A stretch of DNA of 64,000 bases from Burkholderia sp. IMCC1007 (GCF_027257875.1 NZ_JAPVQY010000001.1:456692-520691), one strand, 5' to 3'; positions 43,050-52,456 are shown, counted from the first letter of the stretch. Numbers and translations: made by a program. The notes: a model not told the origin generated them from the sequence alone.

Positions 43050-44554
43050 TCGCGATGCGCGCGCGCGTGCGCCCCGCGGCGGTTGCGGCCGCGGCGACGG
43101 TCGCGCTCGCGGCCCTCGCCGGCTGCACCGTCGGCCCCGATTACCACCGCCCGGACGTCGTTACACCGGCCGCGTGGCGGCTCGATCCGGCCGACGCGTA
43201 CTGGCAGCCGGCCGCGCCGGCCCGCGCGCCGCTCGATCCGGCATGGTGGCGCGCGTTCGGCGATGCGCAGCTCGATGCGCTGGAGGCCGACGCGCTGCGC
43301 AACAACCAGAACCTGAAGGCCGTCGCCGCGCGCTACGACCAGGCGAAGGCCACGCTCGCGTCGGTCGCATCCGCGCAGTATCCGGCCGTCAACCTCAACG
43401 CGAGCGGCCAGCGCTTCAAGATCTCCGCCGACCGGCCGCGGACCAACTACGCGACGGCGAGCGCGTCGACGGTGCAGAACGACATCCAGGTCGGCGCGAG
43501 CGTCAGCTACGAGCTCGACTTGTTCAGCCGCGTGCGGCGCAATGTCGAATCCGCGCAGGCCAGCTCGGAGCAGGCGCGCGACGATTTCGCGAACGCGCGC
43601 CTCGTGCTGACCGCCGATCTCGCGTCGAGCTACTTCGCGCTGCGCGAGCTCGATACCGAGATCGACGTGGTCAAGCGCTCGATCGACCTGCAGCAGAAGG
43701 CGCTCGACTACGTGAGCGCGCGCCACGACCTCGGCGCGGTCTCGGGCCTCGACCTGCTGCAGCAGCGCTCGCAGCTCGATGCGACGCGCACGCAGGCGCA
43801 GTTGCTGATCCAGCAGCGCGCGCAGGTGGAAACCGCGATCGCGACGCTGGTCGGCACGCCGGCCCCTGCGTTCTCGCTGCCGGCGCGCGTCGTGCCGATC
43901 AACGCGCCCCCGTTGCCGACCGGCATGCCGAGCGACCTGCTGCAGCGGCGCCCCGACGTCGCGTCCGCCGAGCGCGCGATGGCCGCCGCGAACGCGCAGA
44001 TCGGCGTCGCGCGCGCCGCGTATTTCCCGCACATCGCGCTGTCGCCCGACATCGGCTGGGATGCGACGCGCTTCGCCGGCCTGTTCACCGTGCCGGCGCT
44101 GCTGTGGTCGGTGGGCGCGTCGGTCAGCCAGCCGCTGTTCGCAGGCGGCAAGCTGAAGGCCGGCGTCGATTTCGCGCAGGCCGGCTACGTGGCCGCGCAG
44201 GCCAACTACCGGCAGACCGTGCTGACCGCATTCCAGGAGGTGCAGAATGCGGTGACGGGCTTGTCGGTGCTCGCGCAGGCCGCGCAGCAGGCGTCGGCCG
44301 CCGTCGACGATGCGCGCAAGCTCGTGTCGCTCGCGCAGGACCGCTACGCGGGCGGCCTGGCGCCGTTCATCGACGTGCTGACCGCCGAGCAGCAATTGCT
44401 GACGAGCGAGCGCCAGGCGGTGCAGATCCAGGGCCAGCGCGCGGCGCTGGTGGTGTTTCTCGCGAAGGCGCTCGGCGGCGGCTGGGACGGCAGCGCCGCG
44501 TCGGCCGCCGTCGCGGCGGCGGCGCCGCAGCCCGAAACGGGCGTGGCCCCCTAA
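43046..44554 (+). CDS. Outer-membrane efflux lipoprotein (NodT/OprM-type)
   Basis: 502-aa TolC-like channel subunit. The signal peptide ends in a lipobox, LAALAGC, with Cys27 acylated, followed by TVGPDYHRPDV, the NodT-family start. Two OEP repeats are visible, e.g. WWRAFGDAQLDALEADALRN and SYFALRELDTEIDVVKRSID in the first, and QRRPDVASAERAMAAANAQI in the second. GTG 43046 overlaps the adaptor stop; ATG 43055 is an alternative giving a signal peptide three residues shorter. It completes the tripartite pump. Confidence 0.92.
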   Translation: MIAMRARVRPAAVAAAATVALAALAGCTVGPDYHRPDVVTPAAWRLDPADAYWQPAAPARAPLDPAWWRAFGDAQLDALEADALRNNQNLKAVAARYDQAKATLASVASAQYPAVNLNASGQRFKISADRPRTNYATASASTVQNDIQVGASVSYELDLFSRVRRNVESAQASSEQARDDFANARLVLTADLASSYFALRELDTEIDVVKRSIDLQQKALDYVSARHDLGAVSGLDLLQQRSQLDATRTQAQLLIQQRAQVETAIATLVGTPAPAFSLPARVVPINAPPLPTGMPSDLLQRRPDVASAERAMAAANAQIGVARAAYFPHIALSPDIGWDATRFAGLFTVPALLWSVGASVSQPLFAGGKLKAGVDFAQAGYVAAQANYRQTVLTAFQEVQNAVTGLSVLAQAAQQASAAVDDARKLVSLAQDRYAGGLAPFIDVLTAEQQLLTSERQAVQIQGQRAALVVFLAKALGGGWDGSAASAAVAAAAPQPETGVAP

Positions 44555-44575
44555 CCCGGTTACGCGGACAAGCCT

Positions 44576-45271
44576 ATGAAAGTCCTGATCGTCGAAGACG
44601 AACCGAAAGTCGTCGAATACCTTAAAAGTGGCCTGACCGAGGAAGGCTGGGTCGTGGACACCGCGCTCGACGGCGAGGACGGCGCGTGGAAGGCCGTCGA
44701 GTTCGACTACGACGTGGTCGTGCTCGACGTGATGCTGCCGAAGCTCGACGGCTTCGGCGTGCTGCGCGCGTTGCGCGCGCAGAAGCAGACGCCCGTCATC
44801 ATGCTGACCGCGCGCGACCGCGTCGACGACCGCGTGCGCGGCCTGCGCGGCGGCGCCGACGACTACCTGACCAAACCGTTCTCGTTCCTCGAGCTGATCG
44901 AGCGGCTGCGCGCGCTGACGCGCCGCGCGCGCGTGCAGGAATCGACGCTGATCTCGATCGGCGACCTGCGCGTCGACCTGATCGGCCGCCGCGCGACCCG
45001 CGACGGCACGCGCCTCGACCTGACCGCGCAGGAATTCCAGCTGCTCGGCGTGCTGGCGCGGCGCAGCGGCGAGGTGCTGTCGAAGACGACGATCGCCGAA
45101 CTCGTGTGGGACGTGAACTTCGACAGCAACGCGAACGTCGTCGAGACGGCGATCAAGCGGCTGCGCGCGAAGCTCGACGGCCCGTTCGCGGAGAAACTGC
45201 TGCACACGATCCGCGGGATGGGCTACGTGCTCGAGGCGCGCGACGACGCCGATAGCGAGAGGCACCCATGA
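44576..45271 (+). CDS. OmpR-family response regulator
   Basis: 231-aa two-component response regulator. Receiver domain: acidic pocket EDE (7-9), phospho-acceptor Asp51 in VVVLDVMLPKLDG, and Lys100 in DDYLTKPFSF. C-terminal winged helix: LDLTAQEFQLLGVLARRSGE, NVVETAIKRLRAKLDGPF and LLHTIRGMGYVLEARD. Wording matches the CopR/CusR/IrlR branch that controls metal or drug efflux. It follows the outer membrane factor by 21 nt and overlaps the kinase start by 4 nt, so pump and regulator are likely one operon. Confidence 0.92.
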   Translation: MKVLIVEDEPKVVEYLKSGLTEEGWVVDTALDGEDGAWKAVEFDYDVVVLDVMLPKLDGFGVLRALRAQKQTPVIMLTARDRVDDRVRGLRGGADDYLTKPFSFLELIERLRALTRRARVQESTLISIGDLRVDLIGRRATRDGTRLDLTAQEFQLLGVLARRSGEVLSKTTIAELVWDVNFDSNANVVETAIKRLRAKLDGPFAEKLLHTIRGMGYVLEARDDADSERHP

Positions 45272-46716
45272 AACGCTCGATCACGCTGCGCCTTTCCGCG
45301 ATGTTCGGCATCGTGTCGCTGCTCGTGTTCACGCTGGTCGGCTGCGGGCTGTTCGTGATGATGGAGCGCCAGTTGTTCGCCGAACTGCGCGCGACGATCG
45401 ACACGCGCGCGAAGGTCGCGCAGATGATCGTGTCGCATGCGACCACGGCCGCACGCGGCCGCCTGATGCAGGAGAAGCTCGCCGACCTCGAACCGCCCGA
45501 CGGGTCGACGCGCTATCAGGTCGACGGCCCCGACGCCGACTTCCGCTTCGGCCATCCGGTCGACGGCGTGCCCGTCGGCAAACCGTTCGGTGCGTTCCAG
45601 CAGTACGCGCTCAACGGCAGCAGCTACGACGTGATGACGAAGACCGTCGCGGTCAAGGGCAGCGGCGAGCGGCCCGACCTGAAGCTGATCGTCGCGACGT
45701 CGTGCGAGCGCACGCAGCGGATGCTGCGGCGGTTCGTGTGGACGCTCGCCGCGCTGATCGCGACGGCCACCGTCATCACGCTGCTGCTGAGCCGCGCGGT
45801 CGCGCGCTTCGGGCTCGCGCCGCTCGAACGGCTGTCGCAGGATGCCGCGGCGGTCAGCGCCACCAACCGCCGCCAGCGGCTGCATACCGACGCGCTGCCC
45901 ACCGAGCTGCGCGATCTCGCCGCGTCGTTCAACGGCGCGCTCGAACGCATCCAGCAAACCTACGCGCGGCTCGAAGCGTTCAACGCGGACGTCGCGCACG
46001 AATTGCGCACGCCGATCAGCATCCTGATCGGCCAGACCCAGGTCGCGCTGACGAGCCGCGACCGCTCGGTCGACCGGATGCGCCAGACGCTGCAGTCGAA
46101 CCTCGAGGAGTTCGAACGGCTGCGCGTGATCATCAATGACATGCTGTTCCTGTCGCGCAGCGATCGCGGCGAGCGCGCGACCGACCTGAAGCAGGTGTCG
46201 CTCGCCGACGAGGTGCGGCGCATGCTCGACTTCCTCGAGATTCCGCTCGATGAAGCGCAGTTGCACGCCGAACTGGACGGCGACGCGCGCGCGGCCGTCG
46301 ATCCGTCGCTGTTCCGCCGCGCGATGACGAACCTGCTGATCAACGCGATCCAGCATTCCGCGCCCGGCGCGACGCTGAACGTGACGATCACGCGCCGCGA
46401 CACGCTCGTCGACGTGTCGGTCGCGAATCCCGGCGAGCCGATCGATCCCGTGCAGCGTTCGCACGTATTCGAGCGCTTCTACCGGCTCGAGGAAGCGCGC
46501 GCGAACAGCAAGGAGAATCACGGGCTCGGGCTGTCGATCGTCAAGGCTGTCGCGGAAATGCACGGCGGCAGCGTGTTCGTCGCGTGCTCCGGCGGCATCA
46601 ATACGTTCGGCTTCTCGGTGTCGACGCAGCCGTTCGCCGGCACCCCGCTGCGCGCGGCCGACGCAACCGACCCGCATACGCTGCACCCGGCGCCCGCGTC
46701 GCGCGCGATGCCTTGA
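45268..46716 (+). CDS. Sensor histidine kinase (CusS/IrlS-like)
   Basis: 482-aa inner-membrane sensor kinase. TM1 at about 8-32, a periplasmic sensor loop of about 120 residues (33-153), TM2 at about 157-176, then HAMP. The phospho-acceptor is His244 in FNADVAHELRTPISIL. N-box NLLINAIQHS and G-box NHGLGLSIVKAVAEMHGG are intact. The loop has no cluster of His/Met/Cys as in copper sensors, so a non-metal cue is possible. It is coupled to the response regulator by an ATGA overlap and presumably controls the upstream efflux genes. Confidence 0.92.
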   Translation: MKRSITLRLSAMFGIVSLLVFTLVGCGLFVMMERQLFAELRATIDTRAKVAQMIVSHATTAARGRLMQEKLADLEPPDGSTRYQVDGPDADFRFGHPVDGVPVGKPFGAFQQYALNGSSYDVMTKTVAVKGSGERPDLKLIVATSCERTQRMLRRFVWTLAALIATATVITLLLSRAVARFGLAPLERLSQDAAAVSATNRRQRLHTDALPTELRDLAASFNGALERIQQTYARLEAFNADVAHELRTPISILIGQTQVALTSRDRSVDRMRQTLQSNLEEFERLRVIINDMLFLSRSDRGERATDLKQVSLADEVRRMLDFLEIPLDEAQLHAELDGDARAAVDPSLFRRAMTNLLINAIQHSAPGATLNVTITRRDTLVDVSVANPGEPIDPVQRSHVFERFYRLEEARANSKENHGLGLSIVKAVAEMHGGSVFVACSGGINTFGFSVSTQPFAGTPLRAADATDPHTLHPAPASRAMP

Positions 46717-46811
46717 CGGCGGCCGCACCGGCGAGGGCAGTTTTCTTCAATACGGGGCCGCCCCGCGTGTTTAGTCTCGATGCGACTTTCACCTTCGCAT
46801 GGAGACATCCG

Positions 46812-47417
46812 ATGAGCATGCTGGTTTCGATGGCCGCGTTCGCGCTGGCGTCGTCGATCACACCCGGTCCCGTCAACATCGTCGCGCTCAGTGCGGGCGC
46901 GCGCCACGGTCTCGGCGCAAGCCTGCGCTATGCGGCCGGCGCGACGCTCGGCTTCGTCGCCCTGTTCCTGCTGATCGGCCTCGGGCTGCACGCGGCGCTC
47001 GCGCGCTGGCCGATGCTGACCACCGCCACCCAATGGTCGGGGATCGCGTTCCTGCTCTACCTCGCACTGCGGCTCGCGCTCGACGACGGCCGGGTGTCGG
47101 CCGACCCCGCCGATCCGGGCGCGCCGAACGTTGCGGGCCCGTCGGCGGCGGCCGGCGCGGCGATGCAGTGGTTGAATCCGAAAGCGTGGCTCGCGTGCGT
47201 GGCCGCGATGGGCGCGTATGCGGCCGACGGCGACCGCACGCAGGTCTGGCAATTCGCCGCGCTGTATCTGGTGATCTGTTTTGCGTCGATCGCGTGCTGG
47301 GCGTATGCGGGCGCAGCGCTGCGGCACCGGCTCGCGAACGCGCGGCGGATGCGGTTGTTCAACCGCGCGATGGCGTTGCTGCTTGCGGGCAGCGCGCTTT
47401 ATCTGCTCGACGTCTAG
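46812..47417 (+). CDS. LysE-family transporter (second copy in the window)
   Basis: 201-aa membrane protein with six helices: LASSITPGPVNIVALSAGAR (the TPGPVN motif), SGIAFLLYLALRLAL, then MQWLNPKAWLACVAAMGAYA with the NPKAW motif. A GGAGA ribosome site precedes ATG 46812. It starts 95 nt after the sensor kinase and could be read from the same transcript, but its family suggests amino acid export independent of the RND pump. A divergent substrate from the 34-kb LysE is likely because the sequences differ widely. Confidence 0.86.
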   Translation: MSMLVSMAAFALASSITPGPVNIVALSAGARHGLGASLRYAAGATLGFVALFLLIGLGLHAALARWPMLTTATQWSGIAFLLYLALRLALDDGRVSADPADPGAPNVAGPSAAAGAAMQWLNPKAWLACVAAMGAYAADGDRTQVWQFAALYLVICFASIACWAYAGAALRHRLANARRMRLFNRAMALLLAGSALYLLDV

Positions 47418-47486
47418 GGTCGTCTCGGCGAAGTGTGTTGTTGCGGCAGGCGCCGCCGGCGGACGTTGATGCAGCGCGTTGCCGGC

Positions 47487-47590
47487 GGTTTGGGGGCTGC
47501 GGTTTGGGGCTGCGGTTTGGGGTCTGCGGTTTGGGGGCTGCGGTTTGCGGTTTGCGTGTGCCGTTTGCGTGTGCGGTGTGCGGTTTGCGC
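47487..47590. repeat. G/T-rich degenerate tandem repeat (about 13-14 bp unit)
   Basis: Four successive units of the form GGTTTGGGG(G/T)CTGC (47487-47500, 47501-47513, 47514-47527, 47528-47541) are followed by shorter variants such as GGTTTGC and GTTTGCGTGTGC to about 47590. Each long unit carries a run of four or five G, so the plus strand could fold as a G-quadruplex with 9-10-nt loops. The repeat lies between the stops of two convergent genes (LysE and AraC). Confidence 0.8.
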
Positions 47591-47646
47591 TGCGCAAGGT
47601 TGCGGTCTGCCGCGTGCGTCCGGCACCCGCCCGACCGTCCCCCCGC

Positions 47647-48495
47647 TCAGTTGGCCGCGCTTCGATACTGCCCCGGCGTCGCGGCCGCAATCCGTCGAAA
47701 TGCGCGCTGGAAATGCGCCTGGTCCGCGAACCCGGCATCGAGCGCGACGTCCGCGATCGACCGGCCGCGGCGCAGTTCCGCGCGGCCGTACTGCACGCGA
47801 CGATCGATCAGGAACGCATGCGGCGTCATCCCGTAGCGGGCGTTGAACGCGCGAATCAGATAGGACGGCGACAGGTCGGCGGCCGCGCAGATCGCATCGA
47901 GCGTGACGGCCTGCCGGCAATGCGCGGCGATGTAGTCGGCCGCGCGCGCGAGCTTCGCGTTGTCGGCGCCGCGCACGGCGCCCGCAGGCAGGTCGCGATC
48001 GAGCGCGCCGTGCAGTCGCGTGAAGAATTCGACCGCCGCGCTTTCCTTGCCGAGCGGGTCGACAGCGGGCGACACGAGCGTGCGGTAGAACCCGCCGAAT
48101 TGCGCGAACAGGTCGCGCCGTTGCGTCGACTTCGGCGAAAAGCCATGAAAATCGCCGTTCGGATCGCGCCCCAGCGAATGCTGCAGCCGCGTGAGCCACG
48201 GCACGTCGACGTAGATCATCCGGTATGCCCACGCGTCGGGGCCGTACGGGTTGCACGCGTGCACCTGTTCCGGATCGATGATCACGAGCACGCCGCGCCC
48301 GACCTGCTCTTTCGTCGCGCCGTTCAGGTAGGTGCTCGTGCCGCCGACGATCGCGCCGAGCGAAAACGTATCGTGCGTGTGTTTCGCGTAGCAGATCGTC
48401 CGCCCGTCGTCGACGGTGCGCGCCTCGATGAACGGCAGCGCGGCATCGCGCCAGAATGGCGACGGCACGGCAACGGTGTTGGCGGAACGGCTCAC
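47647..48495 (-). CDS. AraC-family regulator with N-terminal cupin-like sensor
   Basis: 282-aa regulator. N-terminal AraC-binding domain: FIEARTVDDGRTICYAKHTH and GRGVLVIIDPEQVHACNPYG. C-terminal double helix-turn-helix: VTLDAICAAADLSPSYLIRA then FNARYGMTPHAFLIDRRVQY, with SIADVALDAGFADQAHFQRA. Start: GTG 48495 with GGGAG nine bases upstream is preferred; longer readings begin at GTG or TTG codons without such a site. This DQAHF branch often controls LysE-type exporters, and a LysE gene converges with it here. An SDR gene diverges. Confidence 0.88.
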   Translation of the reverse strand: MSRSANTVAVPSPFWRDAALPFIEARTVDDGRTICYAKHTHDTFSLGAIVGGTSTYLNGATKEQVGRGVLVIIDPEQVHACNPYGPDAWAYRMIYVDVPWLTRLQHSLGRDPNGDFHGFSPKSTQRRDLFAQFGGFYRTLVSPAVDPLGKESAAVEFFTRLHGALDRDLPAGAVRGADNAKLARAADYIAAHCRQAVTLDAICAAADLSPSYLIRAFNARYGMTPHAFLIDRRVQYGRAELRRGRSIADVALDAGFADQAHFQRAFRRIAAATPGQYRSAAN

Positions 48496-48653
48496 GCGAC
48501 AGGCTCCCGGATCGGATGGCGAACGCACACCGTACAAGAGTGCGCCGCGCGATGCAACCAGCGGGCGCGTCGCGGCCGGATCGCCTAAGCTTTGAATTCC
48601 GGCCGCCGCGGCGCATGCGGCGGGTTCCGTTCCCTCTTCGAACCGGTACGTTC

Positions 48654-49448
48654 ATGCACATCGATCTGAAAGGCAAGACCGCGGTCGTCACCGCTTCCAC
48701 CGCCGGCATCGGGCTGGCAATCGCCGAAGGGCTCGCGCGTGCGGGCGCGCGCGTCGTGATCAACGGGCGCAGCGACCAATCGGTCGAATCCGCCCGCGCG
48801 CAGCTGCGCGCCGCGGTGCCGGACGCGGACATCGACGGCGTCGCCGCCGACCTGTCCGACGCCGCCGGCGCCGCGCGCATCGCGCAGCACACGCCGGACG
48901 CCGACATCCTCGTGAACAACGCGGGCATCTACGGGCTGAAAGCGTTCTTCGACATCGAGGACGACGAATGGGCCCATTACTTCCAGATGAACGTGATGTC
49001 CGGCGTGCGTCTCGCGCGGCACTACCTGAAGGGGATGCTCGCGCGCAATACGGGGCGCATCGTCTTCATTTCGTCGGAATCGGGCCTGAACATCCCGGTC
49101 GACATGATTCACTACGGGTTCACGAAAACCGCGCAGCTGTCGATTGCGCGCGGGCTCGCGAAGCTCGCGGCCGGTACGAACGTGACGGTCAATTCGGTGC
49201 TGCCGGGGCCGACGATGTCGGAAGGCGTGCGCACGATGCTGAAGGCGCAGGCCGACGAAACGGGCCGCAGCATCGACGATGTTGCAGTGGAGTTCGTGCG
49301 CAGCGAGCGTGCGACGTCGATCATCCAGCGGCCGGCGACGACGGAGGAAGTGGCGAACCTGGTCGTGTACGTCTGCTCGCCGCAGGCATCGGCAACGACG
49401 GGCGCGGCGTTGCGCGTGGACGGCGGCGTGGTCGATACGATCGCGTGA
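48654..49448 (+). CDS. Short-chain dehydrogenase/reductase
   Basis: 264-aa classical SDR. Nucleotide motif TASTAGIG, then VVINGRSDQS (Arg suggests NADP(H)); NNAG at 90-93; catalytic Ser in FISSESG, with YGFTK giving Tyr and Lys. The first glycine of TGxxxGxG is replaced by alanine, common in a subgroup. ATG 48654 fits the family start MHIDLKGKTAVVTAST. It is divergent from the AraC regulator (158 nt), which may control it. The substrate is unknown. Confidence 0.88.
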   Translation: MHIDLKGKTAVVTASTAGIGLAIAEGLARAGARVVINGRSDQSVESARAQLRAAVPDADIDGVAADLSDAAGAARIAQHTPDADILVNNAGIYGLKAFFDIEDDEWAHYFQMNVMSGVRLARHYLKGMLARNTGRIVFISSESGLNIPVDMIHYGFTKTAQLSIARGLAKLAAGTNVTVNSVLPGPTMSEGVRTMLKAQADETGRSIDDVAVEFVRSERATSIIQRPATTEEVANLVVYVCSPQASATTGAALRVDGGVVDTIA

Positions 49449-49502
49449 CGGCAACCCCGGCCGACACGATCGCTACGGCAGGCGCGGCGGACGGCCGCCG
49501 CG

Positions 49503-49862
49503 CTATCGGGAAGCGGTCTGCCCCGGCTGCAGCACGCCCTTGCGGTCGGCGTCCATGCAGGTATCGAAGCCGTGTTGCGTGACGGCGCCGGCCTTGTCGA
49601 ACACGACGAAGTAAGGCCGATGATCGTTGCCGTGCTCGATGAAGTAGTTGTAGCAGACGCCGCTGCCGTTGCGGACCATCCATACGCTGCGCGGATTGCC
49701 GGCGGCGCGGACGACGTCGGCGCGCGTTGCGCCATGCCGCGACGCGGCCCTCGCCAGCGGGGTACGCGAGTACGAGAACGGCAGCCACGAATCGAACCAC
49801 GCGCAGCCGTGCAACATCAGGCAGCTGGCCGCCAGGGACAGCGTCGCGGCGCGGCGGGACAT
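49503..49862 (-). CDS. Small lipoprotein, possible BamE (SmpA/OmlA)-like fold
   Basis: 119-aa exported lipoprotein from this start. MSRRAATLSLAASCLMLHGC ends in a lipobox with Cys20. The mature chain has the pattern HGATRADVVRAAGNPRSVWM, then VCYNYFIEHGNDHRPYFVVF and a final GFDTC. The G-T-x-x-DV-x-x-x-x-G-x-P element followed by aromatic strands is reminiscent of BamE-like proteins, though the fit is loose. Starts at 49877 or 49901 are also possible; none has a good ribosome site. Role unknown. Confidence 0.7.
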   Translation of the reverse strand: MSRRAATLSLAASCLMLHGCAWFDSWLPFSYSRTPLARAASRHGATRADVVRAAGNPRSVWMVRNGSGVCYNYFIEHGNDHRPYFVVFDKAGAVTQHGFDTCMDADRKGVLQPGQTASR

Positions 49863-50115
49863 CGGAATCAATCGCATGCTAGGAAGAATCTGCTGCGCCA
49901 TGCCGGCGCGATCGAAAGCCCCATGCTACTAGACCTTGGGGTTCGAATCGAAAAGAAATGTTGAGATCCGTGTCCGGCTGCGCGGATCATGCCCGCCGCG
50001 CGCAAACCCGATCGCGCTGACGCGCTGCGCTGCCGGACGGCCTCCGACCCGCGTGCGCCGATACGCCGATATACCGTTACGCCGATGGGGCGGACCGGCG
50101 CTGCGGCCGGCACCG

Positions 50116-51186
50116 TCATGCAACCCACTCGGCCCACAGCATCGTCAGCACGGTCATCAGCGCGGGGCCGACGAACAGCCCGATCAGGCCGAACGTCTCG
50201 GCGCCGCCGAGAATGCCGAACAGGACGAGCAGGAACGGCAGGCGCGTCGAGTTGCCGATCAGCACCGGCCGCACGAAGTGCTCGGCGACGAACACGACCA
50301 CGAAGCCGACCGCCAGCACCACGACCGCCCACGCGGTCGCGCCCTGCACGAACAGCCACAGCGCCGCGCCGCAGAACACGACCGGCGCGCAGAACGGCAG
50401 CATCGCGGCGATCGCCGTCACGAGGCCGAGCAGCGCCGAGTGCGGGACGCCCGCGAGCGCATACATCACGCCGAGAATGGCGCCCTCGCCCAAGCCGACG
50501 ACGACCAGCCCCGTCACCGTGCCGTACACGGCCGCGACCATCCGTTCGATGAGGTCGGCGCCGTCGCGCCCGAACGCGCGCCGCGCGCCCTGCAGCAACG
50601 CGCCCGACAACTTGTGGCCGGCCCGCAGGATCACGAACAGCGTGACCAGCATGAAGCCGAATTCGAGCAGCCCGTGCGCGAGCTTCGTGCCGAACTGCCG
50701 GCCGAACGCGATGAATTTCTCGCCGCTCGCGCTGTGCATCGCCGTGCCGGCATGCAGCGGATGGCCGAGATTGGCCTGCCACCATTGGGTGATCTGCGCG
50801 GCCCCGTAAGGCAGCCGCGCGACCACGTCGGGCACCGGGATGCCGTTGTCCTGGATCGAATGCAGCCACATGCGCAGGTCGTGCTCCTGCGCGAGCGCCT
50901 GACCCAGCGCGAGCGCCACCGGCAGCACGACGAGCAGCGAAATCCCGGTGGTGATCACCGCCGCGGTCAGGGTCGGCCGGCCGCGAAACCACCGGTCCGA
51001 CTCGAAGCGTTTCAGCAACGGCCACAGCGCGATCGCGATCACGCATGCCCATGCAATGGCGGGAATGAAATCGCGGATCACCCACAGCGCGAGCACCAGC
51101 AACACCGTATACAGCACGGCGCGGGCGATCTGCTGCGCGCGCGGTCGTTCGGCGGCATCCTGGGACGGCGAGACATGTACGCGCAT
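50116..51186 (-). CDS. AI-2E family (DUF20/PerM-like) membrane protein
   Basis: 356-aa inner-membrane protein with about eight hydrophobic helices: AVLYTVLLVLALWVIRDFIP, LTAAVITTGISLLVVLPVAL, LLEFGFMLVTLFVILRAGHK, FVAEHFVRPVLIGNSTRLPF, and LFGILGGAETFGLIGLFVGP. The last two are hallmarks of the family, named after TqsA but mostly of unknown substrate (some are Na+/H+ antiporters). ATG 51186 with AGAGGTG is chosen; a longer reading has an Arg-rich leader. It stands alone, downstream of the OYE gene. Confidence 0.88.
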   Translation of the reverse strand: MRVHVSPSQDAAERPRAQQIARAVLYTVLLVLALWVIRDFIPAIAWACVIAIALWPLLKRFESDRWFRGRPTLTAAVITTGISLLVVLPVALALGQALAQEHDLRMWLHSIQDNGIPVPDVVARLPYGAAQITQWWQANLGHPLHAGTAMHSASGEKFIAFGRQFGTKLAHGLLEFGFMLVTLFVILRAGHKLSGALLQGARRAFGRDGADLIERMVAAVYGTVTGLVVVGLGEGAILGVMYALAGVPHSALLGLVTAIAAMLPFCAPVVFCGAALWLFVQGATAWAVVVLAVGFVVVFVAEHFVRPVLIGNSTRLPFLLVLFGILGGAETFGLIGLFVGPALMTVLTMLWAEWVA

Positions 51187-51346
51187 GGCACCTCTGTCGA
51201 AATGAAAAAATGGCGGTTCGCCCGGGCCGAGCGCCCGGTCGAACCGCCATTCTATCCATCGCCGCCGCGACGGCATGCCGACGTCGCGCGCCACGTCGTC
51301 GAACGCGGGCCGCGAACGCCGCGCCGCCGCGCGACCGGACGCGTGC

Positions 51347-52456
51347 TCAGGCCACCTTGTCGGCGACGCGATAGCGCTCCAGCCAGTGCGCGTACGGCGC
51401 GGGCAGCGTCCACGACGGACGCTCGACGCCAAGCTGCTTGGCCGCATAGTACGGCCAGTGCGGATCGGCAAGATGCGCGCGGCCGACCATCACGAGGTCG
51501 AGCTGCTGCTCGGCCACGACCCGGTTGGCCAGTTGCGGCGTGTCGATGCCCCACGCGGACGACACCGGCAGCCCGGTCTCGCGGCGCACGCGTTCGGCGA
51601 TCGGCGCGAGGAACGCCGGACCCCACGGAATCTGCGCGTTCGGCGTCGAGAAGCCGACCGACACGCTCAGCATGTCGAGCCCTTCCTGCTTCATCCGCTG
51701 CGTGAGCGCGATCGATTCTGCAAGCGTCTCTTCGTCGCGGCCGTCGTATTCGAGCACGCCGAGGCGCGCGGTCAGCGGCAGGTGCTCCGGCCATACCTGG
51801 CGCACCGCCTTCAGCGTATCGACGAGGAAGCGGCCGCGGTTTTCCGCCGAACCGCCGTATTCGTCGTCGCGCTGGTTCGCATGCACGGAGAAGAAGCTCT
51901 GGGCGAGATAGCCGTGCGCGAAGTGCAGCTCGAGCCATTCGAAGCCGAGGTCGCGTGCGCGCTTCGCCGACGCGACGAAGTCGGCCTGCACGCGCGCGAT
52001 GTCGTCGTGCGTCATCGCGCGCGGCGTCTTCGGCAGATGCGCGCCGAACGGGATGGCCGACGGCGCGATGGTCTGCCAGCCGCGCGGATCGCCGTCGGCG
52101 ATATGATCGTCGCCTTCCCAAGGACGGTTCGCACTCGCCTTGCGGCCCGCATGCGCGATCTGGATGCCGGGCACGGCGCCCGCCGCCTTGATCGCCGCGA
52201 CCGACGGCGCGAACGCGTCGGCCTGCGCATCGGTCCACAGCCCCGCACAGCCCGGCGTGATCCGGCCTTCCGGCGACACGGCCGTCGCCTCCGCGATCAC
52301 GAGGCCCGCGCCGCCGCGCGCGATGCCGGCCAGATGCACGTGATGCCAGTCGTTGACGACGCCGTCTTCGGCGACGTACTGGCACATCGGCGGCACCGCG
52401 ATGCGGTTGCGCAGCGTGACATCCTTGAGTTTGAACGGTTCGAACAGGGCAGACAT
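51347..52456 (-). CDS. NADH:flavin oxidoreductase, Old Yellow Enzyme family (YqjM/NemA-like)
   Basis: 369-aa FMN TIM-barrel ene-reductase acting on alpha,beta-unsaturated carbonyls, nitro-esters and similar electrophiles. FMN-binding start LFEPFKLKDVTLRNRIAVPP, substrate-binding cysteine in PPMCQY, QIAHAGRKAS with the His, HFAHGYLAQSFFSVHANQR, and GRAHLADPHWP. The PPMCQ cysteine places it in the thermophilic-like YqjM subclass. ATG 52456 with AAGGAGT upstream is chosen. It follows a DJ-1/PfpI gene by 148 nt on the same strand, forming a probable electrophile-detoxification operon under the twin TetR-type boxes upstream. Confidence 0.92.
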   Translation of the reverse strand: MSALFEPFKLKDVTLRNRIAVPPMCQYVAEDGVVNDWHHVHLAGIARGGAGLVIAEATAVSPEGRITPGCAGLWTDAQADAFAPSVAAIKAAGAVPGIQIAHAGRKASANRPWEGDDHIADGDPRGWQTIAPSAIPFGAHLPKTPRAMTHDDIARVQADFVASAKRARDLGFEWLELHFAHGYLAQSFFSVHANQRDDEYGGSAENRGRFLVDTLKAVRQVWPEHLPLTARLGVLEYDGRDEETLAESIALTQRMKQEGLDMLSVSVGFSTPNAQIPWGPAFLAPIAERVRRETGLPVSSAWGIDTPQLANRVVAEQQLDLVMVGRAHLADPHWPYYAAKQLGVERPSWTLPAPYAHWLERYRVADKVA

